Assembly (NCBI GenBank): GCA_964036155.1
Contig: OZ038422.1
Location: forward strand, 12,485,201 to 12,549,200
Direction of reading: 5' to 3'
Length of the DNA stretch: 64,000 bases
Source: Diploscapter coronatus
Lineage: Eukaryota > Nematoda > Chromadorea > Rhabditida > Rhabditidae
Made by a program: the position numbers and the translations under genes. Every line of letters begins with the position of its first letter. The stretch's first letter is position 1. The notes under the pieces were generated by a model, which worked only from the letters and a program-made list of their open reading frames with translations, searched no databases and was not told where the DNA came from. Shown here piece by piece: positions 11,124-29,818 of this stretch.

Positions 11124-13915
11124 CTAACAGAGTAGATAATTAACTAAGTCCCTTCCTTGCTGTACACTGTAGAGTCTTGGTATATGGCACATTGAGCATA
11201 ATGCTTTGCAGTTCGCACTTGCTCCATTCCAACTGGCAACAGTTGCAACAAACTGTAAAATTCTTGTTATTCACAAAACGAAAATGATATTCAACGATCA
11301 CCTGATAGCATTTGCCGTTGACAAAATCCCAGCCAGTAGGACATTGTGCAGCTGAAATTGTTGAATTTAGATTTGAGAAATGTTTTTTTTTGCTTGAAGA
11401 AGAAGAAGGGGTTTTCCTTTATTCTTTAATCACAATTAATTATTATTGAGGAAGAGTAAGATGACGTTATATTTTTGAAAGACGATTTGGTTGTTCATTC
11501 ATGTAAATTTGATAGTTAGGTTCGGTTAAAAAGAAGTGATAACGCTTTCTTTGTAATTCATACACTATTCCTATAAATTTGATGTATGAATTTAATCGAA
11601 TTTAATGAATGAATATGCTCTCGAAACATATACAGTAATTTTTTCCAGAAAACAATGATCCCTCCGAAAAGGTCAATGAAATTTATGGACTCGGGCAATA
11701 GATTTCCTCTTGAATTGATAAGAAAATGGTTGGTTTGAAGAATAGTTCAGACTTACCACATTGAGCTAATGGAGCTGAATTCGCGAAGCAAGGATCGGTA
11801 CCTAAAAACTAACATTTAATGTCAATTTTCAAGAAAATGATACGAGAATATTTCCATAGGTAGTCTACCCAAATTTGGGCTCAAATTGAAGCTAGAGACA
11901 TCTATTATTTATTCCCATAAAACTTGGAGCCGAACGATACCAATTTTGGATAGGAAATATTGACTTTTGAAAAATCGATTTTTTGACGGGATGCATTCCA
12001 GAAGTTTTAGAGGTCTTCAAAAGTATTTTTACCCCATGACTACGTTTATATATATATATATATATATATATAGCAGAAGTAATATTTAGGATCAAAGAAA
12101 ATCCATTCGTTGATTAATGAAACATTTTATATCATAATTAAATACTATACTTGTAGACGAGACAGGAATTTGAGTCGGAGATGTCTGAATCGGACTATTA
12201 GAATGTAGTGGTTGTGTAGATGCTGTGGTTCTATAATAAACTTCTCAACTTATTATTATTAATCTCCCTTTTTAGTATTTTTGTAGTATATTTGTACGTT
12301 CAAGCTTAGTTTAAGGACATGCATAGGTCAAAGACCCATGAATGGTACATGGTTGGAAAGGTAGTTTCTGAACGAGTTGTAAAAAAGAAAACCCGATCGA
12401 ATTTGGATTAACTTTATGCTAATTTTTCATTAAATATGTTCATTTCAGTAAAAAAAAAACTCATTTTTCACCAAAATGCTAATTTGAAAATCGCGATTTA
12501 TGTGAAAAATGCTCGTTAGATGGTCAAAGAAAACTTTTGTTATAAAAAATTTTCGAGAATCTTTTATAGCAAAGTCTTCTTTGTACCTCCCGTTGACAGT
12601 CAAATTGTGAAAATGCACGACTTTGACCCCACCTAGCCCCGCCCACTTTTGGAGATGAGGCTTGGTCTCCCCATTTTTAGGGTCCATGGGTGTATCCACC
12701 ATATAAGTTTTGTTCGGATCCGAGACACTTTTGCAGTTGTCCGGACCCTTGTTCCAGTTATTCATGGAATGTCTCAATAATGATTCTCATATCATCTTCT
12801 GTATGTAATTTTATGACACATTATTTTCTAAATAAATTGTATCGATTCATTCGTTTCAAAAGTCCTTCTCAAGTGCTGTTCTCATTTCAGTTTGTTAATG
12901 TCGACAATGATTACGCTTACGTCGTAGGTCTTTTTGTAGTTGTAGCTGTAGTTCCCGGAACACCGCTGCAGGCAAACGCCATCGACGCAGAATTCGAAAC
13001 AGTTAGCCATTTTCCATCAGACAAACGGAGTCCAACGTTCCATCGTGCTCCGCTGGGCTCGCCTAAATGGTATGCATAAGCATAAGTAATTTAGTACTAT
13101 GAAAAATTATGCCTTTGTTGAAATGGATGGTTTAAGATTATATTTATTAATATATTTCGCACTGATCACTTTGATAACAAGTTTTCAATTGATATTATAA
13201 TTTATAAAATAATCAGCGATGATGAATTATTGTCTTGTGACCTTGCATCCAATTTGTAAAATCATATGCAGATCCGTCAGTGTAGACCCAATTAGTGATT
13301 TGGCGTGACGGTGAGTAGAGTCCGATGTAGAAGGACTGATAAGTCATATCAAGAGAAACCTCTGCTTCTTCTAAATGCGTTCCTTTAGGAATTTTCCTCT
13401 TCAACCATCATTTACTCTGCAGGAATGTATTTTCACTCATCGAATGTACCGATGCCAGTGAATATCCGATGCTTTGACAATAGCTAAGTGCAGTCGTAAA
13501 GTTCATTCTTTCACTGACAAATCGATAGCATCTAAATATTTGGATTATTAATTTGTGGCTAATCAATACTAATCAAGCAGAGTTGCTTTAACCTCTAAAT
13601 ATCCTATTGCTATTGGTTAACAGTCTATTTTGATTCAAAAATATTTTATAGAGTTTAGAATATAGAAGGATATGAATGGCAACCACAAAATGTTGGTCAG
13701 CTAATTTACGCAATGTCGACAGGATTTTACATGGCACGAGTAGGGTCTGTTGATGATCGTCAATGTAAAATCCTACGAACAGTTTCAAATTGTTGAATGA
13801 AACGCTCATACTTGTTTCCATATGATGATTCGAGTGGTCCACATTTTGGAGTCGTCTGTGCTAATGCTGATCCTATTATTATACAAGACAAGAAAAGTAA
13901 CTCAATAGAAGACAT
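11124..13915 (-). CDS. Secreted C-type lectin with Thr/Ser linker and half second domain
   Basis: Eight exons (13915-13812, 13531-13416, 13370-13242, 13062-12921, 12230-12151, 11801-11757, 11351-11302, 11252-11124) give 264 aa with consistent phases. Residues 1-18 are a signal peptide (MSSIELLFLSCIIIGSALA). A C-type lectin domain follows: the CYRFV start, YCQSIGYSLASVHS, FYIGLYSP, a TDGSAYDFTNW segment, NWMQGEPS, and AFAC at the end. The usual Cys after GEPx(4) is not where expected, so calcium/sugar binding and one disulphide are uncertain. A Thr/Pro-rich linker (TTATTTKRPTT) leads to a second lectin start (CPTGWDFVNGKCYQF) that stops after about 50 residues beside a CA microsatellite. Nematode clec proteins are typically secreted and linked to innate immunity; that role is inferred here. 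It lies head-to-head with the broken copy at 15034. Confidence 0.8.
12047..12072. repeat. (TA)n microsatellite
   Basis: An alternating TA tract of about 13 units in an intron of the minus-strand lectin gene. Confidence 0.95.
12440..12778 (-). mobile_element. DR1 repeat, solo terminus, inside lectin intron
   Basis: Reverse orientation copy ending at TTGTCCGGACCCTTG and ATTCATGGAATGTCTCAA, the complement of the family terminus. It also shares a GCTAATTTGAAAATCG block and the complement of ACCATCTAACGAGCA with the copy at 20250. It lies in the intron between lectin exons 4 and 5 (12231-12920). Confidence 0.7.
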
Positions 13916-14123
13916 AATCGGGTTCAGGATACGGTCCAAAATCAGAAAACTTTCTGATAAAAGTGAGAAGCTAAATTCTGATAGCAACTTAAATAGTGAG
14001 TATTAGGCCTGTAAAAATTGGCAATTAATCAAGTCTTATCAATGAATCAAAGGCAAAGTTCTCTTAGAAATTATTTGGGGTTGGTAGTTTATTTCTTAAA
14101 GAGTGACTCGACATAATTGGCAC

Positions 14124-14177
14124 CAGGGACGAGACGGAATTTCCGATTTTTCAAATTTAAATTCCGTCTCGTCCCTG
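14124..14177. mobile_element. 54-bp hAT-type micro-MITE
   Basis: The whole element is a palindrome beginning CAGGGACGAGACGGAATTT and ending AAATTCCGTCTCGTCCCTG, with a loop of about 16 nt. Exact 8-bp duplications ATTGGCAC lie at 14116-14123 and 14178-14185. This is close to the smallest size a terminal-inverted-repeat element can have. It lies in the divergent promoter interval between the two lectin genes. Confidence 0.9.
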
Positions 14178-14783
14178 ATTGGCACAATTATTACTCGCTA
14201 AAACCCGAGAAGTATTCATTTAGATAGCCTGGCAATTTGAAAATCGTGGAATTACGAATCTTTCTGTCAAAATTTAAGAAATAATATAAACGCTATTTTT
14301 AAAATCGCATTAAAGTTCTCCGATTCAGTGATATGACGACAGAATAGATTCATCTTTATGAATTTCGAGATTTTCTGCAAAGACACATCCTCAAAAAGCG
14401 ATGGCTTTGAATGTAATAAATTAATGACTAGAAATGATCTGATTTTTGTTTTGTCTTTTTCTAAGCATTCATAATATGGACGGCGGTCTTTATTCACCAA
14501 ACGACCTACATCCGTTACAGGTAAAAATAAATTTATTTGTAACTTTAAGTTAAATTAGTTTATTTTGTTTTATCTTGTGCAAGTTCGAAATAGAGCGGAG
14601 GCAGCTAGGATTTTTCCGCCGAAAGTCAGGATACTAGGATGTGCCATATTCTGTATCATCCATTGGGCAATCTCAAAATATTTTGGAGAAAATTAAAAAT
14701 CATTTCAATTTATTAATCCTGAAGAAAAGATTTAATTGATTTTTGATCTGATGATTTGGGCAAAAATGTAATTTAATCTACTT

Positions 14784-14866
14784 ATTGTCCATTGTAAATG
14801 ACTTGGTCGTTGCAGTGTTTTTCGCGAAAAGCATTGTGGAGGCCAAATCATTTACAATGGACAATA
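14784..14866. repeat. 41-bp-arm hairpin rich in G-U pairing
   Basis: Arms ATTGTCCATTGTAAATGA and TCATTTACAATGGACAAT extend inward to a TTTTCGCGAAAA apex. Over 41 positions per arm I count two true mismatches and six positions that would be G-U wobbles if transcribed as written. It lacks CAGGG ends. It may be a palindromic mobile element or the template of a small-RNA hairpin. Confidence 0.6.
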
Positions 14867-15033
14867 TAGTCAAGTCAACATTGAGAACGATGCTTTCCGT
14901 AGTGATAAGAGCACAAAGCCGAACTAATAAATATTTTATGAGTAGGATGAAAATGCTCACCATGTAGGCAGCTTTGATTCATTATCAGCTGAAAAGGAGT
15001 GTCCTGCATCAAAGAATACGCTGTTCTTGCTAA

Positions 15034-15649
15034 ATGAAAGTTTCTATTACTGTTATTTTTGCAATTCATTTTCTTTGCAAACAGTCAAGAACAACTACCC
15101 TGTCCTAGAGGTGACTATATTCTCGGAAACAAGTGAGACGACGCAGCTTCCCTTTATTATATCCTCATGGGGTGTGTATTGTTTAACGTTTAGAAGCCAA
15201 TAAATATTGAAATTTACTTTCAAGCATTTTACCCTCCCCATTTCTCCGAAATCGTTATTGGTATTCAAAAAATCTCATTTCATTATCAAAGCTGGATTTT
15301 TGATCCTAATCATCCTTGATCAAGGATTAATATGATTAATTTCGACTATTTATTTATTTAGATGTTATCGATTTGTCAATAAAGCGAAGAATTTCACCGA
15401 AGCTTCTCGCTACTGTCAAAGTATTGGATATGAGTTGGTTTCCATTCACTCAGCATTCGAGAATAATTTTATTCTACGTAAATATGAATGAATTGATATT
15501 ACAAAATAAACATGTCTTAGAAAAGGGTTGCGAATTTTACAATTCTGCATCTGAAGAGATCTTTATTGGCCTCTATTCGCCTACTAACGATACGAACAAT
15601 TGGGCATGGACTGATTCATCGCCCTATGATTACAATAACTGGTATGAAG
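15034..15649 (+). pseudogene. Broken C-type lectin copy
   Basis: Three exons match the minus-strand lectin. Exon 2 (15362-15477, 116 nt) and exon 3 (15521-15649, 129 nt) have exactly the same lengths and phases as exons 2 and 3 of that gene, and encode CYRFVNKAKNFTEASRYCQ and a FIGLYSP-TDSSPYDYNNW segment. Exon 1 (15034-15132) is 99 nt where a phase-keeping exon would be 3n+2. A hydrophobic signal-peptide-like frame runs through it but is out of frame with the ATG by one base. After NWYEG and a GT donor at 15650, no exon encoding the GEP...W...AFxC end was found before the DR1 repeat at 15943. An unseen upstream start or remote 3' exons could rescue it. Confidence 0.7.
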
Positions 15650-15942
15650 GTATGAAAGGATTATTGAGCGTCAGACTTAGAACGGGCCTTCATCAGGTCG
15701 TTCGTGCAAGCTACACCTATATATTTTCTTCAAAGTTTTGTACCTCTAATTTGCAATAAGCAAAAATTGCACTATCTAGTGATGGCAACATAAATTTTTA
15801 TATACACTTGTGACTCGTTCCCTGTCACTTTTTGCGTATGGCGAAAATGCTCCATAGGCCCCTTGATCAATAGTGTGTATGATTGAATTTTATTTCTGAA
15901 AAAAGAAGAAACTAATATCAGGCGTTAGCCTTGCCGAAGTAT

Positions 15943-16625
15943 TTAAGACGCATTCTTTGAATAACCCGAACAAAATATAAAGAGCGGCCGGACAATTGCA
16001 AAAGTACCTCGGATCCGAACCAAACTTATATGGTGGATACACCCATAGACCCTAATCACAAAAATGGGAAGATCAGGTCCCGTCCCCAAAAGTGGGCGGA
16101 GCTAGGTGGGGGTCAAAGTTGAGCATTTTCACGATTTGACACCCCTCAGGGGGTACGAAGAAAACTTTTTTGCTATAAAAGATTTTCGAAAAATTTAAAA
16201 AGAATGAACATGACCATGGAGTGTACTTTCTAAAATATATAGACTTTAGGGGATCAACCACTTGCTTGGAGTTGAAGGAGGTCCCAAAGTTAAAAATAGA
16301 AGTTTCAAAACATGCATATTTTGCATAAAATCGCCCCTACTGAAACATTATATGGGTATTTAGCAAAATTTTATTTCATATTTAGAGTCTCCAGGTAAAA
16401 TTACACTAATATCAGTCATAAAATCGATAGGTTAGGTATGACCACACTCACTTCACTATTGCACCAAAGTTGGCGACCCAAATATCGAAATTTAAATTTT
16501 GAAGATTAGATCCCACAACATGTATACCATTCGATAGAGCTCATCAAACTGAGCAACTTTTGTGAAGACACCTCATGGTTATCTATTATGGTATGCGTGG
16601 TATGGAGGTTTGAATGAATCAAACC
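15943..16625 (+). mobile_element. DR1 repeat copy with intact left terminus
   Basis: Begins TTAAGACGCATTCTTTGAAT, then CGGCCGGACAATTGCAAAAG, the GGCGGAGCTAGGTGGGGG block and the internal region shared with 6561-7030. Its right terminal repeat is missing. Together with the 6561-7202 copy it defines the family structure. The left end is the best preserved in the window. Confidence 0.75.
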
Positions 16626-17608
16626 TACAAAAATGACAAAATAGTGTAGCTTCAAGTGACCATAAAAGACGATAGACTAATCCATTCTTCGTGATTTTCA
16701 CATATATTACTCAGTTCGATGAGCTCTTTTGAATGATACCTAATTTGATCTATTTTGGTGCAATTTTACAATTTCGATCTCCTGGCTGGCGACAGTCAGA
16801 CTCGATTATCTCGAAAAGTATCTACCGCGATTTTTTCACGATTTATATGTAGAGTTACCAGGAGAATTTTCCTAGCATGGTTATTTTCTCGATCGTGGAA
16901 CATTTATCGAGAAAATGCAGTTTTCTTCTTTATTTTTCTTATTTTGTCTGTTGGCTCGAAGACCGGAGGATCAGCAGATTACAGCCCTTTATTGCTGAGC
17001 ACAGACAGTAATAATTTAAATCGCCGAATTCTGACATTTTAAATTCTTATTCTGGTTTCAATGTGAAATTTCTTTTTCGGTGTGCAAAACTTCTTACGCA
17101 TTGGCATTTCAAATATAATGATTTTCGTAGGTGAAGAGGTAAGAAACAGGTGATAATCTCCGATTTACCAGTTACGAAAATAATCAAATTTAATTGGAGT
17201 GCGATTGATTTGTGACTAAGAATCTATGTAGCTCGATTGTATCTTTAATTCAAATTTGTATTATACGTAAAAGTTTTTTTCAGCATATGCATCATTTCAA
17301 ATAAATGTTTATGAATTAATGCAATTTTCATTAGCAAAATGAGAAAAAAACTTGTTTTTATGACATATCATAACTATAAAACGATTTTATATAAATTATT
17401 TATTTCCATAGGACATAGTTAGCAAAGCGTAAATTACATTCATAGCTTCAAAATAATATTAACCTTTTCTTATTTATGCTAAAAATCAGTCTTCCTTATG
17501 TGAATTTCCTACTTTATCAGATTTGTACGTTAACCCTATATAGTTTAGGTAAGATATTTTGATTTGGGAGCTTGTCCGACTTCTCAACAATGGATATATT
17601 TCCTAAAT
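16626..17608. other. Non-coding interval
   Basis: About 1 kb between the DR1 copy and the 3' end of the srh gene. A 95-codon plus-strand open frame (16755-17042) shows no recognisable domain and no splice or codon support. I see no RNA gene or regulatory element. Confidence 0.5.
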
Positions 17609-19463
17609 TTAGTTAGCTGCTTCATTGATCAATTTCACCATCTTCTTACTTGAAACAACTGTTTTCCTGTGTATTAATTTAGGCAATTTTGATTTGATAA
17701 ATTCACGGTAGAACTTATTAGAGGCCATCATCGAAACTGACCCAACAAATCCATGATTTGACAAAACATATATAGCGATATTCGTCATAGCTGAAATTTT
17801 CTTTAGATTAGATAGAAATAACGTTATGAGAACGTACTTTGATTATATTCATCTCTGGAAAACCCAATATAAATTGGTATGGCCATGAGTAAAAATGGGA
17901 CGAGAATCTGAAATAATATTTATTTATGTCTGAACAAGCTGAAGTAATTAATATCAAAAAGAATGCGAGTTTCACTTTGATATTTTAGATAGTTTTTCAT
18001 TTTGTATTCAATGAAAACTTTCATCTAATTCTAAACAATCATAAAGACTGCTCATATCACTCAAATGTCTATATTTCTGACCTGTATACACAGAGAGAAT
18101 AGAAAGATTTTCTGCAGTCGGTATGTATTTTCCGAAACGAAACTCTTCTTCCAAAATAGATTGCAGACTGTTAAGATGACGAAAGGTGCTCCCACCTGAA
18201 ACATGCATTTTATAACAGAAAAAGATAGAGAAAAGAGTTAATTTACCACAATGAATAATGAAATTCCTATAATTAAAGCCTTATGCAGAAAACAAAATGT
18301 GCAAATATCAAAAATGGTGGTCTGATGATACCATAGCGAATCGGAAGGTGTTTGCCAAAGCTGAAATATAAAATGTTAGCATTTTGTAAAGCAACTAGAT
18401 ATGCATCAAATATAGTGGTAAATAATTGAGAATTTTTCACAGGTTTCTGCACTCGTTTCGTGAAACTTGTATTTCATTTTATTATCCTTAGAGTGCTCGG
18501 AAATGATGTCCAAAATTTTCGAAAACGGAAATCAAGAACAACCAGACGAAATGGAAGATAGCGAAAATTTTTGACACATCTTGATTGCGATTTTTGTAGA
18601 AAACTAGAATTAATATTCTACTTTAGCTAGCTCCAATTTTGCAATATCCTGACTGTGTGGATATTTGACATAGGCTAGCCATGATACTTGGACATAGCTC
18701 AAATCGAACAGTATTGTCAGAACTATGCGAGTTTTAGTTATTTGGCTAGCGCGTTTGTCCATTCGAGAGCATTGATATCGATACTCAAACAAAGCCAGAA
18801 TCGAGGCACCAACTCCTAAAACATAATTTTAAATGTAGGAAATCAGCATAATGAATCGACTAAAATGACATTTTCGAGTTTTATAAAAACAAAGAAAATA
18901 AGATGTTAGTTTGATTTTTGCACACAAAATCTAATATCAAATTTTGCATTTAAAAGTTAGCTCAAGAATACAAAAACGAAATTAGATTTCTTTCAGAAAA
19001 GACAAAATTAGAACTCTCATGAAAAAATAATAATTTTGCCTGTTCCAGATCAATATGGTATTGAATGAAGAAATATATCATACTGCTAACCAACCTGTGA
19101 AGGTATAAGCCCAAATCAATACTTGTGCAAGCCCACTCAAACCGAATATATGATGTAGTAATCCATTAGGAATCCCGCCCAGATATGGTAGGAACATCAG
19201 CGGGCATATCAGCCAACTCATAAGCAAGTCTAGTAATGTTGCTCTAAAATTTAATTAAAAATATAATGATAATAAATGTAATAGTACACGTACAATACTT
19301 GATATTTGGCCAAAAGACACTTGTAGTAGTAAGTCATGGACTTAGGTGAGACATAAATAATTAGGTAAAGACCGAAAATATTGGTAGGAAACTGAACAAA
19401 TCCGGAGGCTCGCAATGTAGCAAAATATATTGTATCATCAAAATGAACCACCGTTATATTCAT
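17609..19463 (-). CDS. Serpentine receptor class H (srh) chemoreceptor
   Basis: Seven exons (19463-19294, 19243-19095, 18815-18622, 18360-18247, 18195-18082, 17907-17838, 17790-17609) give 330 aa, the usual Srh length, with all phases consistent. Class signatures are visible: FPTNIFGLYLIIYVSPKSM in TM1-loop1, a short GLAQVLIWAYTFT TM3, FEYRYQCS after TM3, an extracellular-loop segment ending in AKLELAK followed by TPSD, SENTYRLQKIFLFSLCIQ before TM6, and SNHGFVGSVSMMASNKFYR in TM7 with the conserved HG and YR. Srh receptors are orphan or odorant-type GPCRs in nematode sensory neurons; the ligand cannot be read from sequence. No frameshift or stop was found, so it looks functional. The start ATG is preceded by a hydrophilic AT-rich leader. 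Confidence 0.9.
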
Positions 19464-20249
19464 TGGCAATAAATTTAAGGGAACCTATAACTAAATACAA
19501 ATAAGCGTAAATTATATAGCTAAACGTTAAAACTATACGAATTAAATGCGTATTAGCAAATAATAGATGAAAGTATTATATCTATTTTTATGTTTTATCA
19601 TCTCAACTTTGAGAGATCTGAGACTTTTAATAAACAGCTGAAATTTAAAATGGTACAAAAATCGTTAACTATAAGAATTCTTACGTAATTATTCTTGCCT
19701 ATCTAATGAATTGATTGAGAAATTCAAATTATTAAAGTTACGTAATTCTGCATATGAAGATATTGTAAAAATGAAGTTTCATAGTAAAATCCATATAAAT
19801 TTGTTAGTTGCCACGGCATCGCTTTTTCACTTCGTCTGTGCATCCAGAGAGTTCATTATCCAATTGTGTGCATTATTTCAGGGTTACGTTATCACCATCA
19901 ATGCCTTTATTAAAGGCAAAAATGTTTAAATTTATTAAATTCCGAAATAATTGTAATGTTTAAATCATCAAATCTGTACATCAATTTTGTTTAGTCTCAG
20001 CATGATAAGTCGATTTATAAAGTTGTCTGATTTTTCTTTCCCACTATTAAATATGGGTCTAGGGGACATTTTTGCTTTCAGAACATGCCCCCGAAACTTG
20101 ATTTGAGTCGATCAAAACGTGCAGTGAAAATTTCAGATTGTTCGTTTGACCCTTACATATCACACATCATTTCCTCAAGCTGAATATGCAAGAACAGTCA
20201 TTTCTGGTTCGAGTAGAGTTAGAATTCGAGGAAAATTTGTGAAGATAAA

Positions 20250-20492
20250 ATTTTCGAATTCGATGCAAAAGAAAAAAAATTTTGCACCATCTAACGAGCA
20301 TTTTTTTTTTATAGAAGTCACGATTTTCAAATTAGCATAGTTCCACCCACTTTTGGCGACGGGGTCTGGCCTCCCCACTTTTGGGATTAGGGCCCATGGG
20401 TGTATCCACCATATAAGTTTGGTTCGGATCCGAGACACTTTTGCAATTGTCCGAACCCTTGTTTGGATTATTCAAAGAATGCGTCTTAAGGA
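20250..20492 (-). mobile_element. DR1 repeat, solo terminus
   Basis: Reverse-orientation terminal copy containing TTGCAATTGTCCGAACCCTTG and ending ATTCAAAGAATGCGTCTTAA at 20492, the exact complement of the 15943 terminus. It shares its inner boundary (ACCATCTAACGAGCA) with the 12440 copy, so both may derive from the same internally deleted form. Confidence 0.7.
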
Positions 20493-20699
20493 AGGAGAAA
20501 TTTTACGGATGAATCCTTGAATTTCATTTAGTTTCGTAACTTTTTCAGGGAATTCAGATCCTAGAAAAATCAAATTCATCTGAACCAATTAAAAGCGAGA
20601 CTTGGGGTGAAGCAATGTTATTCGGTGCAAGCAGCAATTGTTTAGTGGTGAATTAATCAACTATGATTTCGAAAAGCCATATCTCAGATAATCACGGAT

Positions 20700-20816
20700 T
20701 TATTGCCTGAAAAGATGATTGGTGGTAATTAAATTAGCAATGATCACAACTCCAAATGAACCCAGACACAACAATAGCAGAATGACGAAAATGAACAGAT
20801 TGGGGACGTTCGGCAT
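20700..20816 (-). CDS. Candidate 38-aa single-pass membrane micropeptide
   Basis: A 39-codon frame starts MPNVPNLFIFVILLLLCLG and ends ITTNHLFRQ. It would form a single transmembrane helix with short polar ends. The TAA stop overlaps an AATAAA polyadenylation signal (20698-20703). It lies 364 bp downstream of, and on the same strand as, the protein kinase N stop codon, so it is probably within that gene's 3' UTR or is a separate small transcript. The NLF-plus-helix shape loosely recalls calcium-pump regulatory micropeptides, but I would not assign that function. It may be chance. Confidence 0.3.
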   Translation of the reverse strand: MPNVPNLFIFVILLLLCLGSFGVVIIANLITTNHLFRQ

Positions 20817-21180
20817 GTTCTTGTGTGAGGATTCGATTTGATGACAATCAAATGAAAGAAGGAGAAGAAATAGATAATTCTCAACCAAAATCAAGATTCA
20901 ATCAATTCAAAATACCCCTAAAGCAGCAATGTTCTCAATTTTGTGTTATCAAAAAGAAGAATGGGAGAGAAGAGGATATAGGCACTGTTACTGTTTTGTA
21001 TACAAGAAAGGAACATAAGAATGGGCAAAATAAACGAAGCAGAAGAAGAACTTACAATGAAGGGGAAAAGAAAAAGAGAATACTCGCCGTACTTTTTGAA
21101 GAGAAATTTACAGAAGAATTTGAAAGAGGAATTGGCTGACATGTAGAGATGGATTGGGTGGGTGGGTTGCTCTGCGAGAA

Positions 21181-29652
<8,472 letters not shown>

Positions 29653-29730
29653 GTCCTGCAGCCAAGCAGTACTCAATCAGCCTACAACTCATTCAATCAT
29701 CTCCTCTCTTCTCCCCACTCATCCACTTGC

Positions 29731-29818
29731 CTGTGATGTGCTCTGCGCGACTTGTTGGACTGGTGTCCACTGCCTTCTGTCACTTCTCTGCACAGCACGT
29801 TCCACTATGAATTCAATC
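29731..29818 (-). other. Possible upstream coding exon of PKN with a GC donor
   Basis: An 88-nt open segment is bounded by TTTCAG on its 5' side and by CAG/GCAAGT on its 3' side. Its open frame (ends QQVAQSTSQ) joins in phase to GAC-ATG at 29655, just upstream of the chosen start codon. If real, PKN has a longer N-terminus and an intron of the GC-AG class. It could equally be 5' UTR. Confidence 0.35.

Noticed and set aside
16755..17042. 95-codon plus-strand frame beyond the DR1 copy
   Set aside because: No recognisable domain, no splice context, and adjacent to repeat sequence.
20825..21139. 104-codon plus-strand frame antisense to the PKN 3' region
   Set aside because: Lys/Glu/Arg-rich composition is a shadow of the pyrimidine-rich 3' UTR on the other strand.
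21055..21142. Short hydrophobic minus-strand frame starting 39 bp after the PKN stop, with a GTAAGT donor
   Set aside because: No acceptor found that joins to an open exon; all options reach stops quickly.
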